Assembly: GCF_000410875.1 (NCBI RefSeq)
Contig: NZ_AROI01000006.1
Location: 186,001 to 250,000, forward strand
Direction of reading: 5' to 3'
DNA from: Halopseudomonas pelagia CL-AP6
GTDB lineage: Bacteria > Pseudomonadota > Gammaproteobacteria > Pseudomonadales > Pseudomonadaceae
DNA: 64,000 nt
Below, piece after piece: positions 43,914 to 53,207 of this stretch (position 1 is the first letter of the stretch; each line of letters begins with the position of its first letter). The notes under the pieces are model-generated. The model worked only from the letters and a program-made list of their open reading frames with translations. It was not told the origin of the DNA and did no database searches. Position numbers and translations under genes: made by a program.

Positions 43914-45095
43914 TTAGATCAGTTCGATAGCTACCGCTGTGGCTTCGCCGCCACCAATACACAATGACGCCACACCGCGCTTGCCGCCGGTTTTCTGCAG
44001 CGCGTTGATCAAGGTGACGATGATGCGCGAGCCAGTGGAGCCAACCGGGTGGCCCTGGGCGCAGGCACCGCCGTAGATGTTGACCTTGGCATGATCCAGG
44101 CCGTGTTCGCGCATGGCCAGCATGGTGACCATGGCGAAGGCTTCGTTGATTTCAAACAGGTCGACCTCGTCCTTGCTCCAGCCGGTCTTGTTGAATAGCG
44201 TGGTCATGGCGCCGATCGGCGCGATGGTGAACTCGCTCGGGTCCTGGCTCTGAGTCGCGTGGCCGACGATACGGGCCAGTGGCTTGAGACCGCGCTTCTC
44301 GGCTTCGGCAGCGGTCATCAGTACCAGTGCGCTGGCGCCGTCGGAGATCGAGCTGGCGTTGGCGGCGGTAATGCTGCCATCTTTTCTGAACGCGGGCTTG
44401 AGGCCAGGGATCTTCTCCGGATTGGCGTTGTGCGGCTGCTCGTCATCTTTAACAATGCTCTCGCCTTTGCGCGTGGTGACCGTTACCGGCACGATTTCAC
44501 TATCGAGCGCACCGCTTTCAATGGCTTTCTTGGCGCGAGTCAGGGACTCGATAGCGTAGGCGTCCATGTCCTCACGGTTGATGCCGTATTTATCGGCGGT
44601 TTCCTGGGCAAAGGAGCCCATCAGGCGTCCGCTGCGGGCGTCTTCCAGGCCGTCTAGGAACATATGGTCCTTGATCTCGCCATGGCCCATACGCAGGCCG
44701 CCGCGGGCTTTTTCCATCAGGTAGGGTGCATTGGACATGCTTTCCATGCCGCCAGCCACCATGATCTGGTTGGTACCGGCCTTGAGCAGATCATGGGCCA
44801 GCATCACGGCCTTCATCCCTGAGCCGCAGAGCTTGTTAATGGTAGTGCAGCCAGTGGAAGCGGGCAGGCCGGCGTTCAGACTGGCCTGGCGCGCCGGGCC
44901 CTGCTTCAGGCCGGCAGGCAGTACACAGCCCATGATCACTTCCTGCACATCTTCTGCGGCAATGCCGGCGCGCTTGACCGCTTCGGCAATTGCCAGGGCG
45001 CCCAGCTCAACAGCGGGAACGCTGGATAGGCTGCCTTGAAATCCGCCCATGGGGGTGCGAGCTCCGCTAACGATAACAATGCTGTTGTCGGGCAT
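43914..45095 (-). CDS. Acetyl-CoA C-acetyltransferase (thiolase)
   Basis: A 393-residue thiolase of the PhaA/AtoB class. The acyl-accepting cysteine is in NKLCGSGMKAV (about 89), the histidine in CAQGHPVGSTGSRI (about 348), and the second cysteine in ASLCIGGGEATAV (about 379). It condenses or cleaves acetoacetyl-CoA, or longer 3-ketoacyl-CoA. No polyhydroxyalkanoate synthase is nearby, so degradation or ketone-body-type metabolism is as likely as PHB synthesis. It is divergent from the acyl-CoA synthetase gene. Confidence 0.92.
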   Translation of the reverse strand: MPDNSIVIVSGARTPMGGFQGSLSSVPAVELGALAIAEAVKRAGIAAEDVQEVIMGCVLPAGLKQGPARQASLNAGLPASTGCTTINKLCGSGMKAVMLAHDLLKAGTNQIMVAGGMESMSNAPYLMEKARGGLRMGHGEIKDHMFLDGLEDARSGRLMGSFAQETADKYGINREDMDAYAIESLTRAKKAIESGALDSEIVPVTVTTRKGESIVKDDEQPHNANPEKIPGLKPAFRKDGSITAANASSISDGASALVLMTAAEAEKRGLKPLARIVGHATQSQDPSEFTIAPIGAMTTLFNKTGWSKDEVDLFEINEAFAMVTMLAMREHGLDHAKVNIYGGACAQGHPVGSTGSRIIVTLINALQKTGGKRGVASLCIGGGEATAVAIELI

Positions 45096-45197
45096 GTTCT
45101 ACTCCTGAAAGTGACTGATGCTGGGTTGATGGTCATATAGCGACATTTTTTATGATTATACGCTTAAAAAGCCGCTGCATCCCGAGCGTGATCCAGT

Positions 45198-45243
45198 TCA
45201 TACTTTGGAGTGATAGGTCGCCCGTCCTCTGCTTGGCTATAGT
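45198..45243 (+). promoter_or_regulatory. Activator-type promoter of the acyl-CoA synthetase gene
   Basis: TCATACTTTGGA (45198-45209) and GCTTGGCTATAGT (45231-45243) recur exactly upstream of the DUF1329 gene. TATAGT (45238-45243) is a good -10 box, but no -35 box lies 17 bases before it. The first block is centred about 46 bases before the predicted start (45250), where an activator would sit. Confidence 0.6.
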
Positions 45244-45310
45244 ACTGCGCAGCGACAGGCCTTGATGCCTGCGACCAAGACCATACAAGCCCAACAAACA
45301 GGTCATACTT

Positions 45311-46993
45311 ATGCTCAATACCCGCGTGATCAAACCGACTGCAGGTGCTCATTCGACGCCGCTGCTGATCAAAAATATCCTACTGTCTGGCCAGCGCTAC
45401 GAGCGCAGTCAGGAAATTGTCTACCGCGACATCAGCCGCTATGACTATGCCACTTTCAATCAGCGCATCTGCCGTCTGGCCAATGCCCTGACCGCCGCTG
45501 GCGTCAAGGCCGGTGATACCGTGGCGGTGATGGACTGGGACAGCCACCGCTATCTGGAATGCATGTTTGCCATTCCGATGCTGGGTGCTGTGTTGCACAC
45601 CATCAATATCCGCCTGGCCCCCGATCAAATCCTCTACACCATGAACCACGCCGAAGATATTTTCGTGCTGGTGAATGCCGAGTTCTTACCGATCTACAAG
45701 GCGATTGAGGGCGATCTGACCACGGTCACCAACACCATCCTGTTGACCGACGGCACAGAAAAAACCGCTGATCTGCCTGGCCTGGTTGGTGAATACGAAG
45801 ATTTGCTCGCCGCAGCAGAGCCCACCTATGAGTTCGCCGATTTCGACGAGAACTCGGTGGCTACCACCTTCTACACTACTGGTACCACCGGTAACCCCAA
45901 GGGCGTGTATTTCAGCCACCGCCAACTGGTGCTGCACACTATGACCCAGGCCGCGCTGATGGGTGGGCTGGACAGCATCCGCCTGTTTGGCAACCGCGAC
46001 GTGTATATGCCGATCACGCCGATGTTTCACGTACATGCTTGGGGTATTCCTTATACGGCGACGCTGCTCGGCGCCAAGCAGGTTTACCCGGGCCGTTATG
46101 AGCCGGAAATGCTCTGCAAGTTGATCAAGGATGAGAAAGTCACCTTCTCCCATTGTGTGCCGACCATCCTGCAAATGGTGCTCAACGCCGAGGGCGCGCA
46201 GAACCATGACTTCGGCGGCATGAAGATCATCATTGGCGGCAGCGCACTGAATCGCAGTCTGTACGACGCAGCCAAGGCCAAGGGCATGAAGTTGTCTGCG
46301 GCGTACGGCATGTCCGAGACCTGCCCACTGATTTCCAGTGGTTACATCAATCTGGAGGTGGCGCAGGGCAGTGAAGACGAACAGGCCACCTACAGCATCA
46401 AGGCCGGTGTACCGGTGCCGTTGGCCGAAGCGCGCTTGATGGATACTGAAGGCAACTTCCTTGATCATGACGGCAAGACCCAGGGCGAGCTGGTATTGCG
46501 CTCACCCTGGCTGACTCAAGGTTATTACAAGGAACCGGAGAAGAGCGATGAATTGTGGGCTCATGGCTGGATGCACACCGGTGACGTGGCTTCGATCGAC
46601 GAAATGGGCTTTATCGATATTCGAGATCGGATCAAGGACGTGATCAAGACGGGTGGCGAGTGGATTTCGTCGCTGGAACTGGAAGATCTGATCAGCAAAT
46701 GTGCTGCGGTGAAGGAAGTAGCCGTAGTCGGGGTGCCTGATCCGCAGTGGGACGAGCGCCCGTTTGCGCTGATCGTGCCGCACGCTGGCAAAGAGATGGA
46801 TGCGCGCATTTTGCGTGATCACCTCAAGCCATTTGCCGATGAAGGGCACATTAACAAGTGGGCTATCCCCACTCAGATCGCTTGTGTTACCGAAATACCC
46901 AAAACCAGTGTCGGCAAGCTGGACAAGAAGCTTATTCGCGGTGAGATTGCTCAATGGCAAGAGGCTGAAGCGCCCTTTCTATCTACGTTGTAA
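45311..46993 (+). CDS. Medium-chain fatty acyl-CoA synthetase (AlkK-like)
   Basis: A 560-residue AMP-forming ligase that activates fatty acids to acyl-CoA. The P-loop is TFYTTGTTGNPKGVYFSH (about 192-209), A5 is AAYGMSETCPL, A7 is MHTGDVASID, A8 is RIKDVIKTGGEWISSLELE and the catalytic lysine is in PKTSVGKLDKK (about 540). The length and the TPMFHVHAWGIPY motif match the AlkK group rather than the larger FadD-type enzymes. Its promoter block is shared with the DUF1329 gene 2 kb downstream. Confidence 0.9.
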   Translation: MLNTRVIKPTAGAHSTPLLIKNILLSGQRYERSQEIVYRDISRYDYATFNQRICRLANALTAAGVKAGDTVAVMDWDSHRYLECMFAIPMLGAVLHTINIRLAPDQILYTMNHAEDIFVLVNAEFLPIYKAIEGDLTTVTNTILLTDGTEKTADLPGLVGEYEDLLAAAEPTYEFADFDENSVATTFYTTGTTGNPKGVYFSHRQLVLHTMTQAALMGGLDSIRLFGNRDVYMPITPMFHVHAWGIPYTATLLGAKQVYPGRYEPEMLCKLIKDEKVTFSHCVPTILQMVLNAEGAQNHDFGGMKIIIGGSALNRSLYDAAKAKGMKLSAAYGMSETCPLISSGYINLEVAQGSEDEQATYSIKAGVPVPLAEARLMDTEGNFLDHDGKTQGELVLRSPWLTQGYYKEPEKSDELWAHGWMHTGDVASIDEMGFIDIRDRIKDVIKTGGEWISSLELEDLISKCAAVKEVAVVGVPDPQWDERPFALIVPHAGKEMDARILRDHLKPFADEGHINKWAIPTQIACVTEIPKTSVGKLDKKLIRGEIAQWQEAEAPFLSTL

Positions 46994-47010
46994 GCCTGTT
47001 TAAACGGATA

Positions 47011-47080
47011 ATTGGCGCGCTAGAGCGTAGCGCCAATCTATTGCTGGTAACAGCAGTCAGATGGCCTGAATGGCCATCTG
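47011..47080 (+). terminator. Two hairpins after the acyl-CoA synthetase gene
   Basis: ATTGGCGC/GCGCCAAT (47011-47018/47030-47037) and the perfect CAGATGGCC/GGCCATCTG (47058-47066/47072-47080) follow the stop codon at short distance. Neither has a T-tract, so termination strength is uncertain. The remainder of this 302-base gap holds only the promoter block at 47149-47192. Confidence 0.5.
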
Positions 47081-47148
47081 GCTGATTGTCCGCCTCAGCT
47101 TCCTTCTCTGTTTTTGCCATTCAATAGCCAATCCCGCCGAGACAAAAT

Positions 47149-47192
47149 CATACTTTGGACGGATCACCTGCAGAGGGTGCTTGGCTATAGTG
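47149..47192 (+). promoter_or_regulatory. Activator-type promoter of the DUF1329 gene
   Basis: TCATACTTTGGA (47149-47160) and GCTTGGCTATAGT (47180-47192) are identical to the blocks at 45198-45243, with a spacer of 19 instead of 21 bases. TATAGT is the likely -10 box; a start near 47199 would give a leader of about 97 bases. Confidence 0.6.
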
Positions 47193-47295
47193 CGCTGCAG
47201 TCGTTCCGCGTGCCCGCTGTTTACGCATATTGGGAATGGCCACCCTTCACTGAGCCGGCGTTCGACTATCCGGCTCCAGCAAGTAGAGCAGGATT

Positions 47296-48657
47296 ATGAA
47301 ACTGAACTTTGTATCTTCCGCCTTAATGGTTTCGGCCATGGCTTTCAGCGTATCTGCCATGTCTGCCACCGCAGAACAGGTCGCTGAGCTGGGCAAGAGC
47401 TTGACCCCGATCGGTGCCGAAAAAGCCGGTAATGCCGCGGGCACTATTCCCGAGTGGACAGGTGGCCTGGCCACCGACGCTGCCGCTGTTGACGGCAAAG
47501 GCTTCAGCGCCGATCCCTATGCTGATGACAAGCCATTGTTTGTTATCACTGCAGCCAATTACGAAGAGCATCAGGACAATCTGGCCCCCGGTCAGATCGC
47601 TATGTTCAAGCGGTACCCCGAGACGTTCCGCATGCCGGTATACGAGAGCCGCCGCAGCGTCGGAATGCCGGACGCCATTTACGATGCGGTCAAGCGTAAT
47701 GCCAGCAACTCCAAACTGGTGCAGGGCGGTAACGGTGTAACAGGCTATGACATGTCCATTGCCTTCCCGATCCCGACCAATGGCCTGGAAGTGATTTGGA
47801 ACCATATCACCCGTTATCGCGGTGACGCCATGCAGCGCATCGTGACCCAGGCCACGCCGCAAACCAACGGTAACTTCACCATCGTTCGTTTCGTTGAAGA
47901 ATATGTGCTGCCCCAGGGGCTGACTGATTACAACGCCGACAGCATGGGTAACATTCTTTATTACTTCAAACAGCAAGTCACCGATCCAGGCCGTTTGGCC
48001 GGTAACGTACTGCTGGTGCACGAGACCGTTGATCAGGTTGCCACTCCGCGTATGGCCTGGGTTTATAACGCCGGTCAGCGCCGCGTGCGTCGTGCTCCGC
48101 AGGTGTCCTATGACGGCCCAGGCACAGCTGCTGATGGTATGCGTACGTCGGACAATCTGGATATGTACAACGGTGCGCCCGACCGCTACGACTGGGAACT
48201 GGTTGGCAAGAAAGAGCAGTACATTGCCTACAACAGCTATCGCATGGGCTCGCCCGATGTGAAATACGCCGACATGATCCAGGCCGGCCACCTCAATCCC
48301 GATCTGGCTCGCTATGAGCTGCATCGCACCTGGGAAGTGATCGCCACTGTGAAAGAAGGCGAGCGCCACATCTACGCCAAGCGTCACTTATTTATCGATG
48401 AAGACTCCTGGCAGGCTGGCCACATCGACCATTACGATGGTCGTGGCGAGCTCTGGCGGGTAGCTGAAGCGCATGCACTGCATCGCTTCAAGGCGCAGGT
48501 TCCAGGCTTTGCTGCCGAGACTCTGTATGACCTGATGGCTGGCCGCTATCTGGCTATGGGTATGAACAACGAGGAGTCGAGCGACTATAACTACGAGCAC
48601 AAAGCCAGCTCCACGGATTTCACCCCAGCAGCCCTGCGTCAGTCTGGCGTTCGCTAG
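47296..48657 (+). CDS. DUF1329 exported protein
   Basis: A 453-residue protein with a signal peptide ending SAMSATAEQ (about 24-27). The mature chain has the DUF1329 features LTPIGAEKAGNAAGTIPEW near the start, the YRGDAMQRIVTQATPQ region, VYNAGQRRVRRAPQVSYD and FIDEDSWQAGHIDHYDGRGE near the end. DUF1329 proteins adopt a LolA/LolB-like fold and often occur with DUF1302 proteins and lipid or terpene-degradation genes in pseudomonads. Their function is not settled. No DUF1302 gene lies here. It shares a promoter block with the acyl-CoA synthetase gene. Confidence 0.91.
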   Translation: MKLNFVSSALMVSAMAFSVSAMSATAEQVAELGKSLTPIGAEKAGNAAGTIPEWTGGLATDAAAVDGKGFSADPYADDKPLFVITAANYEEHQDNLAPGQIAMFKRYPETFRMPVYESRRSVGMPDAIYDAVKRNASNSKLVQGGNGVTGYDMSIAFPIPTNGLEVIWNHITRYRGDAMQRIVTQATPQTNGNFTIVRFVEEYVLPQGLTDYNADSMGNILYYFKQQVTDPGRLAGNVLLVHETVDQVATPRMAWVYNAGQRRVRRAPQVSYDGPGTAADGMRTSDNLDMYNGAPDRYDWELVGKKEQYIAYNSYRMGSPDVKYADMIQAGHLNPDLARYELHRTWEVIATVKEGERHIYAKRHLFIDEDSWQAGHIDHYDGRGELWRVAEAHALHRFKAQVPGFAAETLYDLMAGRYLAMGMNNEESSDYNYEHKASSTDFTPAALRQSGVR

Positions 48658-48686
48658 GACTGCAGTTGGGCTAAGGCCGATTAACT

Positions 48687-48717
48687 CCCTCCAGCCCCGT
48701 GCTGGAGGGGGGTTTGT
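48687..48717 (+). terminator. Probable terminator of the DUF1329 gene
   Basis: CCCTCCAG (48687-48694) pairs with CTGGAGGG (48702-48709) around a seven-base loop and is followed by GGGTTTGTT. The T-run is short. It lies 29 bases after the stop. Confidence 0.7.
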
Positions 48718-48743
48718 TACAAATCGACAAGACACCCTGAGAG

Positions 48744-48767
48744 CATGCCGATACACTTGTCGGCATG
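48744..48767 (+). repeat. Inverted repeat over the LuxR-type regulator start codon
   Basis: CATGCCGA (48744-48751) and TCGGCATG (48760-48767) are perfect inverted arms with an eight-base spacer. The second arm contains the start ATG of the regulator (48765), and no ribosome-binding site is visible before it. It could be an autoregulatory operator or a translation-blocking hairpin. Confidence 0.55.
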
Positions 48768-51500
48768 GTCACCTGCATCGCTCCCTTCCCCGGCAAGCTC
48801 TTTCGTCCGCCGCTACCGTCGGACCATCTGTCGCGCCCTGCACTTGTAGCCCTTCTGCAGCAATCCGCCCAACGCAGGCTGATTCTCGTGTGTGCACCCG
48901 CTGGTTTTGGCAAAACGACCCTGGCTATTGAGTATTGCGAACAACTGGCCGCGCCTTGGCGCTCCATCTGGTTGTCATTGGATGCTCAGGATGGCGAGCA
49001 GGGACAGTTGCTACGCGGTTTGATCCAGGGATTGCGCACGCTCTATCCACTGTTGGGGGCCAGGGAGCTTCAGTTGCTGAGTCAGCAGCAGAGCCATCAA
49101 CCTTTAGGCATCGAACAGCTGGCAACCTCGCTTCTGGAAGATCTACGCCGTGTGCATGACAGTGCAGCGCCAGTGTTACTGGTGCTGGATGATTATCATC
49201 TGATATGTGGGCCGCAGAGTGATAGGTTGTGCGCGCTGCTGCTTGAGCAACTGCCGCAGGGTTTCCAGTTATTGATCACCGGCAGACGTCGGCCGGATTG
49301 GCATCTGGCGCGGCTGCGGCTGGGCAATCAACTGCTGGAGATCGGCGAAAAGCACTTGCGCCTGAGCCGCGAGGCAGCCTCAGCGTTTCTCGAAAATGCG
49401 GGTTTGGCACAGGCAGAACCACAATGGTTGCGGCATATTCTGCAGCGCAACGAGGGTTGGATTGCCGGCTTGCGGTTACTGGCGATGACCGCCCAACAGG
49501 GTGCTGGCGCGCAGGCACGCCTGGATCACCCGCGCGATGGGGCGGATATACAGCCAGAGCAACTGATCGGTGAATATCTGCTGGAAGAAGTCATTCTTCA
49601 TCAACCGCCAGCAGTGCAGCAGTTTTTGCACCAGATAGCCTGGTTTGACCGCTTTACTGTCGAGCTATGCGACCACGTGCGTCAAGCGCAGGATAGCCAG
49701 CAGATCATCCAGTATCTGGCGCAACATCAAGTGTTCCTGGTGCCGTTGGACCGCGAGGGCAAGTGGTACCGCTTCCATCATCTGTTTTCCGATGTACTAC
49801 GCGAGCACGGTGCTAGCGAGCCTGCGCGTGAGCGTTTGCACATGCATCTGCGTGCCTGTGACTGGTTCCGCCAGCAGGGCCGGATTGCTGATGCAGTAGA
49901 GCAGGCGCTGGCTGCCGAGCGTCCGGATGAAGCGGCTAGCCTGGTACAGCATCTGTCACTGGATCGGCTGTTGGCCGAACAGCATGTGGGTACCTTGCTA
50001 CGCTGGAAGGCCGAGCTGCCGGGGGTATTGCAGGGCAGTTCCGCGCGGCTAGTCATGGTGCACGCCTGGACCCTGGCATTGGCCTGCCAATTGGACGAGG
50101 CTCAGGCGATGCTGCAACGTTTGCAGTACTTCCTGCCCCAGCCGGACTCCTACCAGCAGCGCTGTCTGATCGGCCAGGCGCTGGCACTCAAGGCCTATCT
50201 GGCGCGTGCTGCGGGACGCTTGGAAGAAGCCATGCTGTGTGGTCACCAGGCCTTGGCGTGTCTGGATGACCGCGAAGCCGGCAGCCGGGTGATGGCTATG
50301 CTGACGCTGGCCGATTGCGAGTTGTGCGGGCAGCGGATTGAAGTTGCTAGGCAATGGGCGCGTTCGGCGCTTGAGTTGGCGCAGCGAGTCGCGGACCCGT
50401 TGCTGGAAGCGCAGGCGGTATTGATGCGTGCGCGCCTGATGCAGGCCCGAGGTCAAGTGGCCAGAGCACTGCAAGCGGTCGCCGGCCAACGGCGCCTGTT
50501 GGCGGGCATGGTGTATCCCCAGGGCCTGCCGGTGCGCGCGAGGCTGACCATTTATCACGGTTATCTGCTCGGCCAACTGGGCGAAAATGACGACGCCATG
50601 GAGCTACTGCGCCAGGGCATCGAGGAAGCACGTGACTGCCGCGATGTACACGTGCTGCCTGGCTATTGCTTGCTGGCCGGGATGCAGGCGCAGCGTCGCG
50701 GCGGTGATGGGTTCGCGTTTGAGACATTGACCGAAGCCGAGCGGCTGATGCATCAGTGGGACATCCCGCCGGTGTACTACCTGGGTTGGGGCACTGCCTT
50801 GAAGAGTGATTTATGGATCACCTCAGGCAGGCACGACCTCGCCGAGCATTGGCTGCCGCGCCTGCGCCAGACCTATTGCCTGGAGAATCGCGCGGCACCG
50901 CCAGTGTTTTTCCATGCGCTGCCTGCCTTGATCGAGCGCGTATATGCCCGGCTGCTCTGGTCGCGTGGCGAACACGTGGCTGCCGAAAGCATATTGCGTG
51001 CGCTGTTAAGCCAGTTGCAACATGGTGGGCAGCATTTGCAGGCATTGTCGGTCATGACGCTGTTGGTGCGCATGTTGTACCGCCTGCAACGGCCAATGGA
51101 GGCGGAAAAGGTTCTGTTGGCGGCGCTCGCGTTGGCGGTGCAAGACGATATTGCCGGCCCGTTCCAGCCGCTGCTGCATCAGGCGCCTCCTGCTCTGGTG
51201 GAGTCGTTGGCGCGAGCACCGGCATCGCGTCTGCGTGACCGCTTGCTCGGCATGCTGCCTACCATCGGCCGGCCGGATGGCCAAACCATTGCCGCCACGC
51301 TTCAGGATCCATTGAGTACCCGCGAACTCGATGTTCTGCGCTGTATCGCCCAGGGTTACTCCAATCAGCAGATCAGCGAGGCGCTGTTCATCTCGCTGCA
51401 CACGGTCAAAAGCCACGCGCGGCGCATCAACAACAAGCTGGGGGTGGCGCGCCGTACCCAGGCCGTGGCTCAGGCCAAGGTGCTGGGCCTGCTTCAGTAG
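48765..51500 (+). CDS. MalT/AlkS-like LuxR-family ATP-dependent regulator
   Basis: A 911-residue signal-transduction ATPase (STAND class). Walker A is CAPAGFGKTTLAIEY (about 43-57), the Walker-B-like motif is VLLVLDDYHLI, and the sensor-like LLITGRRRPDW follows. The middle (about 340-800) is helical TPR-like repeats that bind the inducer in MalT. The C-terminal LuxR helix-turn-helix is LSTRELDVLRCIAQGYSNQQ with SLHTVKSHARRINNKLGVARR. AlkS, the alkane-responsive activator of alkK, belongs to this class. The two shared promoter blocks upstream make this the likely activator, but that is inference. Confidence 0.9.
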   Translation: MVTCIAPFPGKLFRPPLPSDHLSRPALVALLQQSAQRRLILVCAPAGFGKTTLAIEYCEQLAAPWRSIWLSLDAQDGEQGQLLRGLIQGLRTLYPLLGARELQLLSQQQSHQPLGIEQLATSLLEDLRRVHDSAAPVLLVLDDYHLICGPQSDRLCALLLEQLPQGFQLLITGRRRPDWHLARLRLGNQLLEIGEKHLRLSREAASAFLENAGLAQAEPQWLRHILQRNEGWIAGLRLLAMTAQQGAGAQARLDHPRDGADIQPEQLIGEYLLEEVILHQPPAVQQFLHQIAWFDRFTVELCDHVRQAQDSQQIIQYLAQHQVFLVPLDREGKWYRFHHLFSDVLREHGASEPARERLHMHLRACDWFRQQGRIADAVEQALAAERPDEAASLVQHLSLDRLLAEQHVGTLLRWKAELPGVLQGSSARLVMVHAWTLALACQLDEAQAMLQRLQYFLPQPDSYQQRCLIGQALALKAYLARAAGRLEEAMLCGHQALACLDDREAGSRVMAMLTLADCELCGQRIEVARQWARSALELAQRVADPLLEAQAVLMRARLMQARGQVARALQAVAGQRRLLAGMVYPQGLPVRARLTIYHGYLLGQLGENDDAMELLRQGIEEARDCRDVHVLPGYCLLAGMQAQRRGGDGFAFETLTEAERLMHQWDIPPVYYLGWGTALKSDLWITSGRHDLAEHWLPRLRQTYCLENRAAPPVFFHALPALIERVYARLLWSRGEHVAAESILRALLSQLQHGGQHLQALSVMTLLVRMLYRLQRPMEAEKVLLAALALAVQDDIAGPFQPLLHQAPPALVESLARAPASRLRDRLLGMLPTIGRPDGQTIAATLQDPLSTRELDVLRCIAQGYSNQQISEALFISLHTVKSHARRINNKLGVARRTQAVAQAKVLGLLQ

Positions 51501-51580
51501 CGTCCAGCCATGATTGCGCAACAGCGCCGCAAGCGTTATAAAGCAGCGCCTGATTGTGATTGAAGGCGTCAAGACTAGTC

Positions 51581-53131
51581 ATGCTGGCCACTTATACCAC
51601 TTCCGAATCCGTTACTCCCCGTCCCGCTAGTCGCCGCGAGTGGTGGGGCCTGGCGGTGCTGATTCTACCGACCCTGTTGCTGGCGCTGGACATGACCGTG
51701 CTGCATCTTGCCGCACCGCACCTGAGCGCCGATCTGCAGCCGACCAGCTCACAGCTGTTATGGATTCTGGATATCTACGGCTTCATGATCGCTGGCTTTC
51801 TGATCACCATGGGTACGCTGGGCGACCGTATTGGCCGGCGCAAGCTGTTGCTGCTGGGAGCGGCGGCGTTCGGCGTGGCTTCAGTGCTGGCGGCCTTTTC
51901 CACCTCGGCCAATATGCTGATTGTTACCCGCGCACTACTGGGTATCTCCGGCGCAACACTGATGCCCTCGACCCTGTCATTGATCCGCGAGCTATTCGAA
52001 GTGCCGTCGGAACGCACCTTCGCCATTACCCTGTGGATGACCGGCTTTCTGGTCGGCAGTGCCATTGGGCCGCTGGTGGGTGGCGCTTTGCTGGAGTTCT
52101 TCTGGTGGGGGTCGGTGTTTCTGCTCGGCGTACCGGTGATGCTGCTGTTGCTGATCGCCGGCCCGTTGTTGTTGCCCGAATGCAAGGATAGAAAGGCAGG
52201 ACGCCTGGATATCACCAGTGCAGTGCTCTGTGTGGCGACCTTTCTGTCTCTGGTGTATGGCATCAAGGAGCTGGCGCGCGGCGGCATTAGCCTGGTGGTC
52301 TGCGTAGCTGTTGGCGCGGGGGTGTTGATTGGCTGGCTGTTTATCCGCCGCCAGCGTGCGCTGGCCCAGCCCATGTTCGATCTGAAACTATTTACCAATC
52401 GCGGTTTCAGTATCTCTGTGGTGGCGATGATGCTGACCATTCTAGCGCTGTCCGGCTCCTGGTTGATGGTGTTCCAGTACCTGCAGGGCGTGTTGGGCTT
52501 GTCAGCGTTGTGGGCAGGTGTGCTGATGGTACCTTCAGCCGCTATCCAGGTAATCGTCTCTTTACTGGTGCCGCGAATGGCGCGGCGGATCAGACCATCG
52601 CATCTGGTTAGCGGTGGGTTGCTGCTCGCCGTATGTGGATTTGTATGCTTGATGCTGGTTAACGGCATGGGCACTGTCTGGCTGTTGGTAACCGGCACCG
52701 TAGTAATGGGCGTAGGCATCATGCCGATGATGATCCTTGGCACTGATCTGGTGGTCAGCTCGGCCCCCGCCGAGAAAGCGGGCGCCGCTTCTGCGACTTC
52801 CGAAACGGCAGTTGAGTTGGGGATGGCCATGGGTATTGCGGTTATTGGCAGCATAGGTACCGCCGTGTACCGGCGGCAGATGGCCGACAGTATTCCCGCT
52901 AACGTGCCGCTGGAACAGGCCGAGATCGCGATCGATACCATCGGTGGTGCATTGGGTGTAATTGCCCGGCTGCCGGCTGGTCCCGCAGCGGATCTGTTGC
53001 TCGCTGTACAGCAAGCTTTCAGCGCTGCCCTGCACACCAATGCCATCATCGGCGCCTTGATCATGCTGGCGACCGCACTGCTGACGGCGCGTTTTCTCCG
53101 TCATCTGCCGGTGCTGAGCGCTCGGCATTAA
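51581..53131 (+). CDS. MFS multidrug exporter, DHA2 (14-helix) family
   Basis: A 516-residue transporter with about 14 membrane helices. I prefer ATG 51581; a TTG at 51560 is in frame and neither has a good ribosome-binding site. Family motifs are LDMTVLHLAAPHLSADL (about 39-55), the loop GDRIGRRKLLLLG (motif A) and GPLVGGALLEFF (motif C, antiporter signature). It resembles SmvA/EmrB/QacA drug:proton antiporters, exporting cationic drugs or biocides. It follows the LuxR-type gene by 80 bases on the same strand. Confidence 0.87.
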   Translation: MLATYTTSESVTPRPASRREWWGLAVLILPTLLLALDMTVLHLAAPHLSADLQPTSSQLLWILDIYGFMIAGFLITMGTLGDRIGRRKLLLLGAAAFGVASVLAAFSTSANMLIVTRALLGISGATLMPSTLSLIRELFEVPSERTFAITLWMTGFLVGSAIGPLVGGALLEFFWWGSVFLLGVPVMLLLLIAGPLLLPECKDRKAGRLDITSAVLCVATFLSLVYGIKELARGGISLVVCVAVGAGVLIGWLFIRRQRALAQPMFDLKLFTNRGFSISVVAMMLTILALSGSWLMVFQYLQGVLGLSALWAGVLMVPSAAIQVIVSLLVPRMARRIRPSHLVSGGLLLAVCGFVCLMLVNGMGTVWLLVTGTVVMGVGIMPMMILGTDLVVSSAPAEKAGAASATSETAVELGMAMGIAVIGSIGTAVYRRQMADSIPANVPLEQAEIAIDTIGGALGVIARLPAGPAADLLLAVQQAFSAALHTNAIIGALIMLATALLTARFLRHLPVLSARH

Positions 53132-53207
53132 GCCGAGCGCAGCAATTGAGGTATTCTTGAAAATCCTTTGAACTGATTAGTGCGCCAGACCTGCGGAGAC
53201 CGAGCCT

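Noticed and set aside
51775-53064. 429-codon minus-strand frame opposite the MFS exporter
   Set aside because: It is rich in S, T, P and N, as expected for the reverse frame of a leucine-rich membrane protein; no recognisable domain.
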